Assembly: GCF_900187115.1 (NCBI RefSeq) | Contig: NZ_LT906455.1 | Span: forward strand, 186,001-250,000 | Origin: Aliarcobacter butzleri | GTDB taxonomy: Bacteria; Campylobacterota; Campylobacteria; Campylobacterales; Arcobacteraceae | Direction: 5' to 3' | DNA: 64,000 nt | Shown: positions 26,974 to 34,990 of the stretch, piece by piece | Numbering within the stretch: the stretch's first letter is position 1 | How the letters are laid out: each line of letters begins with the position of its first letter | The notes under the pieces: generated by a model | The model's input: only the letters and a program-made list of their open reading frames with translations | What the model was told of the DNA's origin: nothing | Database searches by the model: none | Translations under genes and position numbers: made by a program

Positions 26974-27933
26974 TTATTTTTCTTGATAGTTTGGATTTAA
27001 TTTTAGTAAAAATAAATCAGCAATCATATTTCCAATAAGTGTTAAAAATGCTCCAATTATAAGTATTCCCATAATAACTGGATAATCGTGGCTTAATGCA
27101 CTTTGATAAAATAGTAATCCCATTCCATCTATTGAAAAAATTGTTTCAAGTATTACTGAACCACCAATAATTCCTGGAAGAGAAAGTCCTAGTAAAGTTA
27201 TAACTGGTGGATATAAGTTTGGTAAGATATAAAATCTTAAAATCTGTTTTTTGCTTAATCCTCTAGCATGAGCAAAAAATATATAATCACTTTTTAAAAT
27301 TTCAACAGTCAGACTTTTAATATATAAAATTAAACTTCCAATTCCACCAAAAACAATAATAAAAATAGGTAAAACTAAATGCCAAGCATAATCTAAATAA
27401 TAAGTTAAACTTCCATCATTTGGAACACTGTGAAGTCCAGCTATTGGAAAAATCTCAAAATTTATTGCAAAAACTAAAACTAAAATAAGTGCTAAATAAA
27501 AAGATGGCATTGCAAAACTTAAAAGTGAAAGTTGTTCTGTGGCTTTATCAAAAAATGAGTTTTTGTTTAAAGCTGATTTAATACCAAAATATAAAGAAAT
27601 GATAAAAATTAAAAACATCGATATTAGATTTATTGTAAGGGTGATTGGGATTCTATTTAAAATTTCATCTTTTACCATCTCTCCACTTGAAAAAGAGATT
27701 CCAAAATCAAGTTTTAAAATAGAATAAATCCAAGAAAAAAATTGTACATACAAAGGTTTATCAAGCCCATAAATAGCTTTTAATTGTTCGATTGATTCAG
27801 GAGTTATATTTGGATTTAATTCTCCACTTGCAAAAAAAGAGTTTGGTGCAGCATTTATTGCAATAAATGAAATCAAGCTAATGATAAATAACATAACTAT
27901 AAGATATAATAATTTTTTTATAAAAAGTTTCAT
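26974..27933 (-). CDS. ABC transporter permease, DppB/OppB family
   Basis: Inner membrane subunit of a peptide/nickel-type ABC importer. With the ATG at 27933 it has 319 residues, about six membrane helices, the N-terminal DppB signature (SFIAINAAPNSFF, YGLDKPLYVQFFSWI), and the EAA loop near LSKKQILRFYILPN. An in-frame TTG at 27987 would add 18 residues overlapping acpS; I reject it because the added part is poor and the ATG has a -10 box just upstream. No partner permease, ATPase or binding-protein gene lies nearby, so it is an orphan here. Confidence 0.85.
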   Translation of the reverse strand: MKLFIKKLLYLIVMLFIISLISFIAINAAPNSFFASGELNPNITPESIEQLKAIYGLDKPLYVQFFSWIYSILKLDFGISFSSGEMVKDEILNRIPITLTINLISMFLIFIISLYFGIKSALNKNSFFDKATEQLSLLSFAMPSFYLALILVLVFAINFEIFPIAGLHSVPNDGSLTYYLDYAWHLVLPIFIIVFGGIGSLILYIKSLTVEILKSDYIFFAHARGLSKKQILRFYILPNLYPPVITLLGLSLPGIIGGSVILETIFSIDGMGLLFYQSALSHDYPVIMGILIIGAFLTLIGNMIADLFLLKLNPNYQEK

Positions 27934-27940
27934 GGTCGAA

Positions 27941-27946
27941 ATTATA
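27941..27946 (-). promoter_or_regulatory. -10 box 7 nt before the permease ATG (leaderless candidate)
   Basis: TATAAT on the minus strand, then 7 nt, then ATG at 27933. No Shine-Dalgarno sequence fits between, so transcription would start at or next to the start codon. Confidence 0.5.
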
Positions 27947-27962
27947 CAAAAGATAGGTTTAA

Positions 27963-28319
27963 ATGATAGGTATAGATATAACTTCAACAGATAGAATAAA
28001 AAAAATGTATGAAAAATTTGGTGATAAATTTTATGAAAAATTTTTAAATCCTGATGAAATTGAATTAATCAAAAAGCCAGAAACAGCAGCTGGATTTTGG
28101 GCAGCAAAAGAAGCAGCATCAAAAGCAATAGGAACTGGAATTGGTGGTAGTTGTAGTTTTCATGATATTAAAATAAAAAAAGATGCATTAGGAGCACCAA
28201 AAATAAAGTATAAAAAAGAGATTAGAAAAAAATTTGGTATAAAAAAGTCTCATCTTACAATAACTCATGATGCAGGTTTTGCAATAGCAGTTGTTGTAAA
28301 TGTTTTGAAAAAAAAGTAA
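27963..28319 (+). CDS. acpS: Holo-[acyl carrier protein] synthase
   Basis: Transfers 4'-phosphopantetheine from coenzyme A to apo-ACP. The 118 residues start MIGIDITSTDRIKKM (metal-binding Asp) and contain FWAAKEAASKAIGTGI, the WxxKEA motif with catalytic residues. Ends with SHLTITHDAGFAIAVVV, as in the family. Divergent from the permease gene with 29 nt between starts, so their promoters overlap. It ends at a strong hairpin. Confidence 0.93.
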   Translation: MIGIDITSTDRIKKMYEKFGDKFYEKFLNPDEIELIKKPETAAGFWAAKEAASKAIGTGIGGSCSFHDIKIKKDALGAPKIKYKKEIRKKFGIKKSHLTITHDAGFAIAVVVNVLKKK

Positions 28320-28321
28320 AG

Positions 28322-28355
28322 ATGCTATAAGAATTGCTTCTTATAGCATTTTTTT
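28322..28355 (+). terminator. Terminator after acpS
   Basis: ATGCTATAAGAA (28322-28333), loop TTGC, TTCTTATAGCAT (28338-28349), then a run of T to 28355. A 12-bp perfect stem. A-rich sequence on the other side means it could also end gltS transcripts from the minus strand. Confidence 0.9.
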
Positions 28356-29580
28356 AAAGCAATTTTAAAATAACTTGAATTATCGTAGCATTTATTAAAT
28401 CGACAAAAAACGCTCCACAAAGAGGAACAATTAAGAAAGCTTTATGAGAAACTCCATATACGTTTGTTATAGCTTGCATATTTGCAACTGCTGTTGGAGT
28501 AGCACCTAATCCAAAACCACAATGACCAGCAGCTAAAACACTAGCATCATAATTTTTACCCATAGCTCTAAACGTTACAAAATAAGCGTATAAAATCATA
28601 ACAACAACTTGAGTAACTAAAATTACAGATAATGCACCAGCTAAATTCGATAATTGCCAAAGTTTAAGTGAAAGCAGTGCCATTGCAAGGAATAAAGATA
28701 AAGAAGCATTTCCAAATACGTCTATAGCTCTATCAAAAATTTCTACTTTTAGTATATTTTCTAAAACATTCCTTAAAATTACACCACCTCCTAGTGCCCA
28801 AACAAAAGTAGGTAATTCAAATGATGTTCCTTTTGAAAAACCTGTCATAAAATCAGCAAAAGCTAAACAAGCTGCAAAAAGTCCTAAAGTTGTAATTGCA
28901 CTATTTGTAGTGATTAATCTTACTGCTTTTGGATACTCAAATGGTACAAACTCATCAATTACCTTTTTATTTCCAGTGTCACTCTCATCTTTTTGTAGAT
29001 GTCCATTTTTAATTTTATATCTATTTATTAGAAGTTTTGCAAGCGGTCCACCAATAATTCCACCCATTACAAGACCAAAAGTAGCACCTGCCATACCAAG
29101 AGCAGTAGCATTTTCTATACCATATTTTGTTTCTAATATACTTCCCCAAGCACCAGCAGTTCCATGTCCTCCTGTAAGAGTTATCGAACCAGCGATTAAT
29201 CCAATAAGTGGATCAATACCTAAAATTGTAGCAAGTGAGATACCAACAAAATTTTGAACTACAATAAAAAAAGCTATAACAAAAAGAAAGATTACAAGGC
29301 TTTTCCCACCTTCTTTTAGTTTATAAAAGTTTGCACTAAGTCCAATTGATGCAAAGAAAATTAGCATAAAACTTGTTTGAAGTTCTGTACTTGTTGATAT
29401 ACTATATCCAAAAAAGTAGTGTATAGCAGTCGTACAAAGTGCTGCAACAAGACCTCCAGCAACTGGTTCTGGAATATTATATCTTTTTAGAAAATCTATT
29501 TTGTTTACTAAGACTTTTCCAATAAGTAAAACTATAACGGCTACAATTAGTGTGTAATATGGATTAAATGTAAAATTCAT
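28354..29580 (-). CDS. gltS: Sodium/glutamate symporter
   Basis: Inner membrane carrier that takes up glutamate with sodium. The 408 residues form about ten to twelve membrane helices with the two GltS inverted repeats: LTGGHGTAGAWGSIL in the first half and GHCGFGLGATPTAVANM in the second, the glycine-rich re-entrant loops of the family. Length matches E. coli GltS (401). Ribosome site AAAGGGA. It stands alone between acpS and ruvX. Confidence 0.92.
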   Translation of the reverse strand: MNFTFNPYYTLIVAVIVLLIGKVLVNKIDFLKRYNIPEPVAGGLVAALCTTAIHYFFGYSISTSTELQTSFMLIFFASIGLSANFYKLKEGGKSLVIFLFVIAFFIVVQNFVGISLATILGIDPLIGLIAGSITLTGGHGTAGAWGSILETKYGIENATALGMAGATFGLVMGGIIGGPLAKLLINRYKIKNGHLQKDESDTGNKKVIDEFVPFEYPKAVRLITTNSAITTLGLFAACLAFADFMTGFSKGTSFELPTFVWALGGGVILRNVLENILKVEIFDRAIDVFGNASLSLFLAMALLSLKLWQLSNLAGALSVILVTQVVVMILYAYFVTFRAMGKNYDASVLAAGHCGFGLGATPTAVANMQAITNVYGVSHKAFLIVPLCGAFFVDLINATIIQVILKLL

Positions 29581-29603
29581 AAGTTTTTTCCCTTTATTTT
29601 AAA

Positions 29604-29984
29604 TTATTTATTTTTTAAATATCTTTCTAATATTATTTTAGCAGCAAGTGAGTCAACTCTGCCATCTCTTTTATATTTTATCTCACCTTTGATTAATTCT
29701 TCCGCTTCAATTGAGCTCATATTTTCTTCGCAAAATTCATAAGGAATTTGAAGTTCAAGTAGGTTAACGAAATGTTTGATTCTGTTTTGCATATCTTCAC
29801 TTGAAGTGGGAAAACCAACGATTAGTTTTTCAATTTCCCACTCTTTTAAAAAAGTATTTACATCATTAGCAGCTTGATTTCTATTTTTTCGTAAAATTGC
29901 ATTTTGTGGAGTTACTATATCACTTGTAAGACAAATGGCAACTCCAATTCTTTTAAGACCTACATCAATCGAAGCTAATTTCAA
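29604..29984 (-). CDS. ruvX: RuvX/YqgF family pre-16S rRNA nuclease
   Basis: Small RNase H-fold nuclease implicated in trimming the 5' end of 16S rRNA and once called a putative Holliday junction resolvase. The 126 residues start MKLASIDVGLKRIGVAI (first acidic strand, D7) and contain LIVGFPTSSED and YEFCEENMSSIEAEELI, with DSLAAKIILERYL at the end, all typical of YqgF. It overlaps the MTHFR-family gene by 4 nt. Confidence 0.9.
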   Translation of the reverse strand: MKLASIDVGLKRIGVAICLTSDIVTPQNAILRKNRNQAANDVNTFLKEWEIEKLIVGFPTSSEDMQNRIKHFVNLLELQIPYEFCEENMSSIEAEELIKGEIKYKRDGRVDSLAAKIILERYLKNK

Positions 29985-30892
29985 GAGATAATCTCATTTG
30001 CAACATCAAATCTATTTGCTGTCATCAAGTGAATTTTTGGATGAAGTTTATTTAACTCTTTAAATAAATTGCTACTTAATTCCATTCCTACTTTATACTC
30101 CTCTTCTTCTCCAATGCTATGAGCTTTTTCAAGAGCATCAATCCAAAATTGTGGAACATGAATTCCAGGAACTTGTGCAGATAAAAATAGTGCAGTTCTT
30201 AGTTTAGTAACAGGGAAAATTCCAAAGATTAATTGAGATTTTCTTTTATCACCTTCAACATTCTCTTTAGCTATATCAAAACTTTCAAGAAGTTTTTGTG
30301 CATTTTCTATATCGAAAATAGGTTGAGTGATGATTCCTATTGCTCCATTTTGGATTTTTAAGTGCAGTTTTTTCTCTAAAGAAGAGAAATTTTTTGCATA
30401 AGAGTTTACAACAGCAAAAGGAAATATTTGTTTTGGTTCGATTTTAAAAGGATGTCCTGCAAAATCCATCCCATAATTAAATGATTTTATCATTTTCAAA
30501 AGCATTAAAGAGTTTGCTTCAAAAACACCTTTACTATTTGGTTGATCACTCATTTTTGCAGGATCACCTGTTAATGCTAAAATTGCACGAACATCAAAAT
30601 CATTTGCTCCAAGTAGATCTGATTGTAAAGCTATCTTATTTCTATCTCTCATAGTCATTGTTGCTATTACTGGTTTTTCAAACTCTTGTTGTAGTTTTAA
30701 AGCAGCAAATAAAGAGTTGTATCTTAATTTTGCTAAAGGATTATCAGTGCAGGAGAAGCCATCAATTTTATCTTGCAAATTAAATTTTTTTATTTTTTCA
30801 ATGATATTGTGCATTGAAGGCTCATGTTGAGGAGTTGTTTCAAGAGTTAAATATTTATCTTCTTGAAGTTTTTGTATAAGTGTTTTGAACAT
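29981..30892 (-). CDS. Methylenetetrahydrofolate reductase family protein
   Basis: TIM-barrel flavoprotein family that reduces methylene-tetrahydrofolate to methyl-tetrahydrofolate. The 303 residues show LTLETTPQHEPS (the family's conserved E near the start), ILALTGDPAKMSDQPNSKGV (the GDPP-like flavin segment), and NGAIGIITQPIFDIENAQK (the QPxFD motif). Length and motifs fit MTHFR, though similarity is towards the divergent MTHFR-like group, so it may be a second paralogue rather than MetF itself. Overlaps ruvX by 4 nt; divergent from serB. Confidence 0.75.
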   Translation of the reverse strand: MFKTLIQKLQEDKYLTLETTPQHEPSMHNIIEKIKKFNLQDKIDGFSCTDNPLAKLRYNSLFAALKLQQEFEKPVIATMTMRDRNKIALQSDLLGANDFDVRAILALTGDPAKMSDQPNSKGVFEANSLMLLKMIKSFNYGMDFAGHPFKIEPKQIFPFAVVNSYAKNFSSLEKKLHLKIQNGAIGIITQPIFDIENAQKLLESFDIAKENVEGDKRKSQLIFGIFPVTKLRTALFLSAQVPGIHVPQFWIDALEKAHSIGEEEEYKVGMELSSNLFKELNKLHPKIHLMTANRFDVANEIIS

Positions 30893-30930
30893 TAGAAAAA
30901 AGTTTCCTTTTATATATTTAGTTAAAATTG

Positions 30931-30944
30931 GGTATTATTATACC
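30931..30944. promoter_or_regulatory. Shared palindromic -10 region between MTHFR-family gene and serB
   Basis: GGTATTATTATACC holds TATTAT on the plus strand (30933-30938) and TATAAT on the minus strand (30942-30937). The two divergent promoters appear to overlap face to face. Confidence 0.45.
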
Positions 30945-30972
30945 TTTTAAAGACTAAAATTAGGGAAAATTG

Positions 30973-31599
30973 ATGAAATTAGCCGTTTTTGATTTTGATT
31001 CAACACTTATGGATGGTGAGACAATAGATTTTTTAGCACAAGAGTTAAATCTTGGTGCAAAAGTAGCAAAAATCACTGAAGAAGCTATGAGTGGAAGATT
31101 AGATTTTTTTGAATCTTTAACTACGAGAGTAGCTTTATTAAAGGGTTTAGAATATAAAAAAGTTGTAGAGATTTGTGAAAATCTTCCTTTGATGAATGGT
31201 TCGTATGAACTTATTCCTGAATTAAAAAAAATGGGTTATAAAGTAGTTTGTTTTTCAGGTGGATTTAGAGTTGGAACAACACCCGCTAAGATAAAATTAG
31301 GTCTTGATGCTGATTTTTCAAATGTTTTACATGAAAAAAATGGAGTTCTAACAGGACTTGTTGGTGGAGATATGATGTTTGGTTTTTCAAAAGGTGATAT
31401 GCTTCAAAGGCTTCAATCAATTTTAGGTGTTTCAAGAGAAAATACTTTGGTTTGTGGTGATGGAGCAAATGATTTATCTATGTTTGAATATGCGGATACA
31501 AGAGTTGCTTTTTGTGCAAAAGAGATTTTGAAAAAAGAAGCAAATATCATAGTTGATACAAAAGATTTAACAAAAATTTTAGATAATATAAAGGCTTAA
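30973..31599 (+). CDS. serB: Phosphoserine phosphatase
   Basis: HAD-family enzyme for the last step of serine synthesis. The 208 residues start KLAVFDFDSTLMDGETIDFL (nucleophile Asp in DFDST), then CFSGGFRVG (motif II Ser), FSKGDML (Lys) and VCGDGANDLSM (motif IV). The core HAD form lacks the N-terminal ACT-like extension of some SerB proteins. I start at the ATG 30973 with AGGGAA at 30962-30967; the in-frame TTG at 30970 is poorly spaced. Transaldolase follows after 2 nt. Confidence 0.93.
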   Translation: MKLAVFDFDSTLMDGETIDFLAQELNLGAKVAKITEEAMSGRLDFFESLTTRVALLKGLEYKKVVEICENLPLMNGSYELIPELKKMGYKVVCFSGGFRVGTTPAKIKLGLDADFSNVLHEKNGVLTGLVGGDMMFGFSKGDMLQRLQSILGVSRENTLVCGDGANDLSMFEYADTRVAFCAKEILKKEANIIVDTKDLTKILDNIKA

Positions 31600-31601
31600 T
31601 A

Positions 31602-32594
31602 ATGGGATTAAAAGAAGAAATAAATTACTCTTTATGGTGTGATTTTATTGAAAGAGATTTTTTAGAAAATAGATTTAAAGAGATAATCAATAAAGGAATT
31701 ATTCAAGGTGCAACTTCGAATCCTGCAATTTTTGAATCATCAATTACAACATCTGTTGCATACAAACAACAACTTGACATGTTACAAGCAAATAATGAAA
31801 AAACAATTTATGAAGAGTTAGCATTAACTGATATTAAAAGAGCAGCTTTTTTACTAGATGATTTACACAAAAAAGATGCAGATGATGGATTTATCTCTAT
31901 TGAAGTTGACCCACTTTTATGTGATGATGCTGCTGGAACTATCGAAGAAGGAATTAGACTTTATAGCTCGATAAATGCTGAAAATGTTATGATAAAAATA
32001 CCTGCAACAGATGCAGGATATATAGCTATGAGAGAACTAACTTCAAGAGGAATAAATGTAAATGCAACTTTGATTTTTTCTCCACAACAAGCTATTAAAT
32101 GCGCACAAGCTTTAGATGAAGGAATAAAAGATTCAAATAAAGATATAAAGGCTGTTATTTCAGTATTTGTTTCAAGATTTGATAGATTGATGGATAATGA
32201 TCTTTCTAATAAAGGATTACAAAAATCTAAACTTGGAATTATCAACGCAACAAAATGTTATTATGAAGTAACTAAATTTGAAAATTCAAATATAAGAACA
32301 TTATTTGCAAGTACAGGTGTAAAAGGAAATGAACTAAATCCAAGTTACTATATAGATAATTTGATTTATCCAAATTCTGTAAACACTGCGCCATTAGCTA
32401 CTATTGAAGATTGGCTAACAGATGGCAAAAAAGAACAAACAGCAATTATGAGCGAAACAGATTGTGATAAATACTTTGAACTTTTAAAAGATAAAGGTAT
32501 AAAAATGGAAGAAGTTTATGAAAAACTTTTGGCTGATGGTTTAGAATCATTTAAAAACTCTTTTAAAGATTTACTTTCAAAGTTAAAACATTAA
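31602..32594 (+). CDS. tal: Transaldolase
   Basis: Pentose-phosphate enzyme that moves a dihydroxyacetone unit using a lysine Schiff base. The 330 residues contain LWCDFIERDFLEN, IIQGATSNPAIFESSI (the family T-S-N-P segment), NVMIKIPATDAGY with the Schiff-base Lys in IKIPAT, and ISVFVSRFDRLMD. This is the longer bacterial form, similar to actinobacterial and campylobacterial Tal rather than the 220-residue type. Ribosome site overlaps the serB stop region, 2 nt apart, so coupled. Confidence 0.92.
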   Translation: MGLKEEINYSLWCDFIERDFLENRFKEIINKGIIQGATSNPAIFESSITTSVAYKQQLDMLQANNEKTIYEELALTDIKRAAFLLDDLHKKDADDGFISIEVDPLLCDDAAGTIEEGIRLYSSINAENVMIKIPATDAGYIAMRELTSRGINVNATLIFSPQQAIKCAQALDEGIKDSNKDIKAVISVFVSRFDRLMDNDLSNKGLQKSKLGIINATKCYYEVTKFENSNIRTLFASTGVKGNELNPSYYIDNLIYPNSVNTAPLATIEDWLTDGKKEQTAIMSETDCDKYFELLKDKGIKMEEVYEKLLADGLESFKNSFKDLLSKLKH

Positions 32595-32661
32595 AAAGAT
32601 TTTAAGATATATTGGATAAAATTTTTCCAATAATAAAATAATATAAAAAAGGTAAAACAAA

Positions 32662-34014
32662 ATGAATAACTGGACTCCAAGTAGCTGGAGAAATTTTCCT
32701 ATAAAACAACAACCAACTTATAATGATGTAGAAACTTTAGCACAAGTAGAAAAAGAACTTGCTTCTTATCCTCCTTTGATATTTGCTGGTGAAGCATTAA
32801 ATTTAAAAAAACAACTTGCAAAAGTTGTAAATAAAGAGGCATTTTTACTTCAAGGTGGAGATTGTGCCGAATCATTTAATGTTTTTAATGCAACAAATAT
32901 AAAAGATTTATTCAAAGTAATGATGCAAATGGCAGTTGTTTTAACTTTTTCAGGTGGTTGTCCTGTTGTAAAAGTTGGACGAGTTGCAGGTCAGTTTGCA
33001 AAACCTAGAAGTGCTGATTTTGAAGATATAAATGGATTAAGTCTTCCTTCTTACAGAGGAGATATTATAAATGATATTGATTTTTCTTTAGAATCAAGAG
33101 AACCAAAAGCAAAAAAACTTTTAAAAGCTTACAATCAAAGTGCTGCAACAATGAACCTTTTAAGAGCATTTGCAAGAGGTGGAATGGCTGATTTAAATCA
33201 AGTTCATTTATGGAATTTAGATTTCGTAAAAGATAACACTTTAGGTACAAAATATGAAGAACTTGCAAATAAAATAAGTGAAAGTTTAGCATTTATGAAA
33301 GCCTGTGGAATTACAAGTGAAAATACTCCACAATTAAATCAAACAACACTATTTACTTCTCATGAAGCATTATTGTTAAATTATGAACAAGCATTAACTA
33401 GACGTGATTCAATAACTGGTGATTGGTTTAACTGTGCCGCTCATATGTTATGGATTGGAGATAGAACAAGAGAACTTGATGGTGCTCATATTGAGTATTT
33501 TAGAGGAATTAATAATCCAATAGGATGTAAAGTGGGACCATCAATGAAAGAAGATGAGTTACTTAAATTAATAGATACTCTTAATCCAAACAATGAAGCT
33601 GGAAGATTAAACTTAATAGTTAGAATGGGTGCAAATAAAATAGCAGATCATTTCCCTAAACTTTTAAAAAGAGTTGAAGAAGAGGGTAAAAAAGTGCTTT
33701 GGTCAAGTGACCCAATGCATGGAAATACAATCAAAGCTGAAAATGGTTATAAAACAAGAGATTTTGAAGCTATTTTAAGTGAAGTAAAACAATTTTTCCA
33801 AATCCATAGAGCTCAAGGTTCTTATGCAGGTGGAATTCACCTTGAAATGACAGGACAAAATGTAACAGAGTGTACAGGAAGTAAATCTTCTGCTGTAACT
33901 CAAGGAGATCTAGCAAGTAGATATCATACTCAATGTGATCCAAGATTAAATGCTGATCAAGCTTTAGAATTGGCATTTATGATAGCTGACACACTAAAAG
34001 AAGCTAGAAAATAA
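32662..34014 (+). CDS. aroG: Class II 3-deoxy-7-phosphoheptulonate (DAHP) synthase
   Basis: First enzyme of aromatic amino acid synthesis, joining phosphoenolpyruvate and erythrose 4-phosphate. The 450 residues are the plant-like class II type: [18 protein letters not shown] at the start, [10 protein letters not shown] (metal-binding Cys), [25 protein letters not shown], and [18 protein letters not shown]. Transaldolase just upstream shares substrate chemistry around erythrose 4-phosphate, which makes the neighbourhood sensible. Ends at a strong terminator. Confidence 0.92.
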   Translation: MNNWTPSSWRNFPIKQQPTYNDVETLAQVEKELASYPPLIFAGEALNLKKQLAKVVNKEAFLLQGGDCAESFNVFNATNIKDLFKVMMQMAVVLTFSGGCPVVKVGRVAGQFAKPRSADFEDINGLSLPSYRGDIINDIDFSLESREPKAKKLLKAYNQSAATMNLLRAFARGGMADLNQVHLWNLDFVKDNTLGTKYEELANKISESLAFMKACGITSENTPQLNQTTLFTSHEALLLNYEQALTRRDSITGDWFNCAAHMLWIGDRTRELDGAHIEYFRGINNPIGCKVGPSMKEDELLKLIDTLNPNNEAGRLNLIVRMGANKIADHFPKLLKRVEEEGKKVLWSSDPMHGNTIKAENGYKTRDFEAILSEVKQFFQIHRAQGSYAGGIHLEMTGQNVTECTGSKSSAVTQGDLASRYHTQCDPRLNADQALELAFMIADTLKEARK

Positions 34015-34026
34015 ATTTTATTGCTT

Positions 34027-34057
34027 AAGAAGAGAATACTTTCTCTTCTTCTTTTTG
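34027..34057 (+). terminator. Terminator after DAHP synthase
   Basis: AAGAAGAGAA (34027-34036), 4-nt loop, TTCTCTTCTT (34041-34050), then CTTTTT. A 10-bp perfect stem followed by T-rich sequence. Confidence 0.85.
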
Positions 34058-34079
34058 AATTGTAAATTAGGGGAGTACA

Positions 34080-34922
34080 ATGAAAAAAATCACTTTTTAT
34101 AAAATACTCTTCCTTTTCTTTTTTATTTCAATAAACTGTTTTGCAAAAGATAAAACTTCTATAGAAAATTCACAATGGGCAAATCTAATTTTGATGAAAG
34201 GTATTGAACAAAGAGGAGGACCTTTCTCTTTTGATGATACTTATGTTGAATTTGAATTTGGTGGAAGACATGAATGGCTGGATTTATATGGATATGTTGA
34301 TTTTGTTGATGTGTTAAATAGCAAAAGTAGTGATAAACATGGACAAAACAATTTTTTTGTTGATATAGAACCAAGAATTTCAATCGATTATTTAACAAAC
34401 ACAGACTTATCTTATGGAGTATTACAAGAATTATATTTTGCATTTGATTTTTATTATGCCGATGAACCAACTGGAAAAGGTTTGAAAGTACTTTGGATGG
34501 GACTTGGAAGTGATATAGATATTCCATGGCTTGGAAAAAGTGGAGTGAATTTTTATACAAGATATATCGATGAAAATTATGGTGCAAGTAATGAAAATAG
34601 TTTTGATGGATATGTAGCACATATAAATTGGTTTAAACCTTTTTATTTTTTTAGTAAGAATAATTTTTTATCATTTCACGGATATATTGATTATGAATTT
34701 GGAAGTAATCTTGATAAAACTGCATTCGAAAAAGAGTATAGAACAAGTGATTCATTACAGTCATATTTAGGACTTTATTTGCATGAAAAAAAGTGGTTAA
34801 TCGGATATGGATTAAAAGTGTATAAAAATATGACTCAATGGAGAGATAATCAGGAGTTAAATGATAAAAAAACTGATACCACAGGCTTTGGGCACTACTT
34901 TAGTATAGCTTATAAGTTTTAA
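34080..34922 (+). CDS. Tsx-like nucleoside-specific outer membrane channel
   Basis: Outer membrane beta-barrel of the Tsx/OmpK family, which passes nucleosides. The 280 residues have a signal peptide (FLFFFISINCFA, cleavage near residue 22), then the Tsx-type start SQWANLILMKGIEQRGGPFS, FDDTYVEFEFGGRHEWLDLY, FFVDIEPRISIDYLTN, and a C-terminal aromatic residue (IAYKF) for barrel assembly. Length fits Tsx (about 270-290). It stands alone with AGGGGAG ahead; the restriction module follows after a short AT-rich gap. Confidence 0.82.
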   Translation: MKKITFYKILFLFFFISINCFAKDKTSIENSQWANLILMKGIEQRGGPFSFDDTYVEFEFGGRHEWLDLYGYVDFVDVLNSKSSDKHGQNNFFVDIEPRISIDYLTNTDLSYGVLQELYFAFDFYYADEPTGKGLKVLWMGLGSDIDIPWLGKSGVNFYTRYIDENYGASNENSFDGYVAHINWFKPFYFFSKNNFLSFHGYIDYEFGSNLDKTAFEKEYRTSDSLQSYLGLYLHEKKWLIGYGLKVYKNMTQWRDNQELNDKKTDTTGFGHYFSIAYKF

Positions 34923-34990
34923 ATATATCAAAATAATAATCAAATCCTTTTTTAGGTAAAATTAAAACTATTAAAAAAAAGGATACTGCT

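Noticed and set aside
27934-27987. N-terminal extension of the DppB-like permease to a TTG at 27987
   Set aside because: The added 18 residues overlap acpS and its ribosome site, and the ATG at 27933 gives the normal family start.
34159-34620. Long open frame on the minus strand inside the Tsx-like gene
   Set aside because: His/Gln-rich low-complexity translation typical of an antisense shadow; no ribosome site and the plus-strand gene is well supported.
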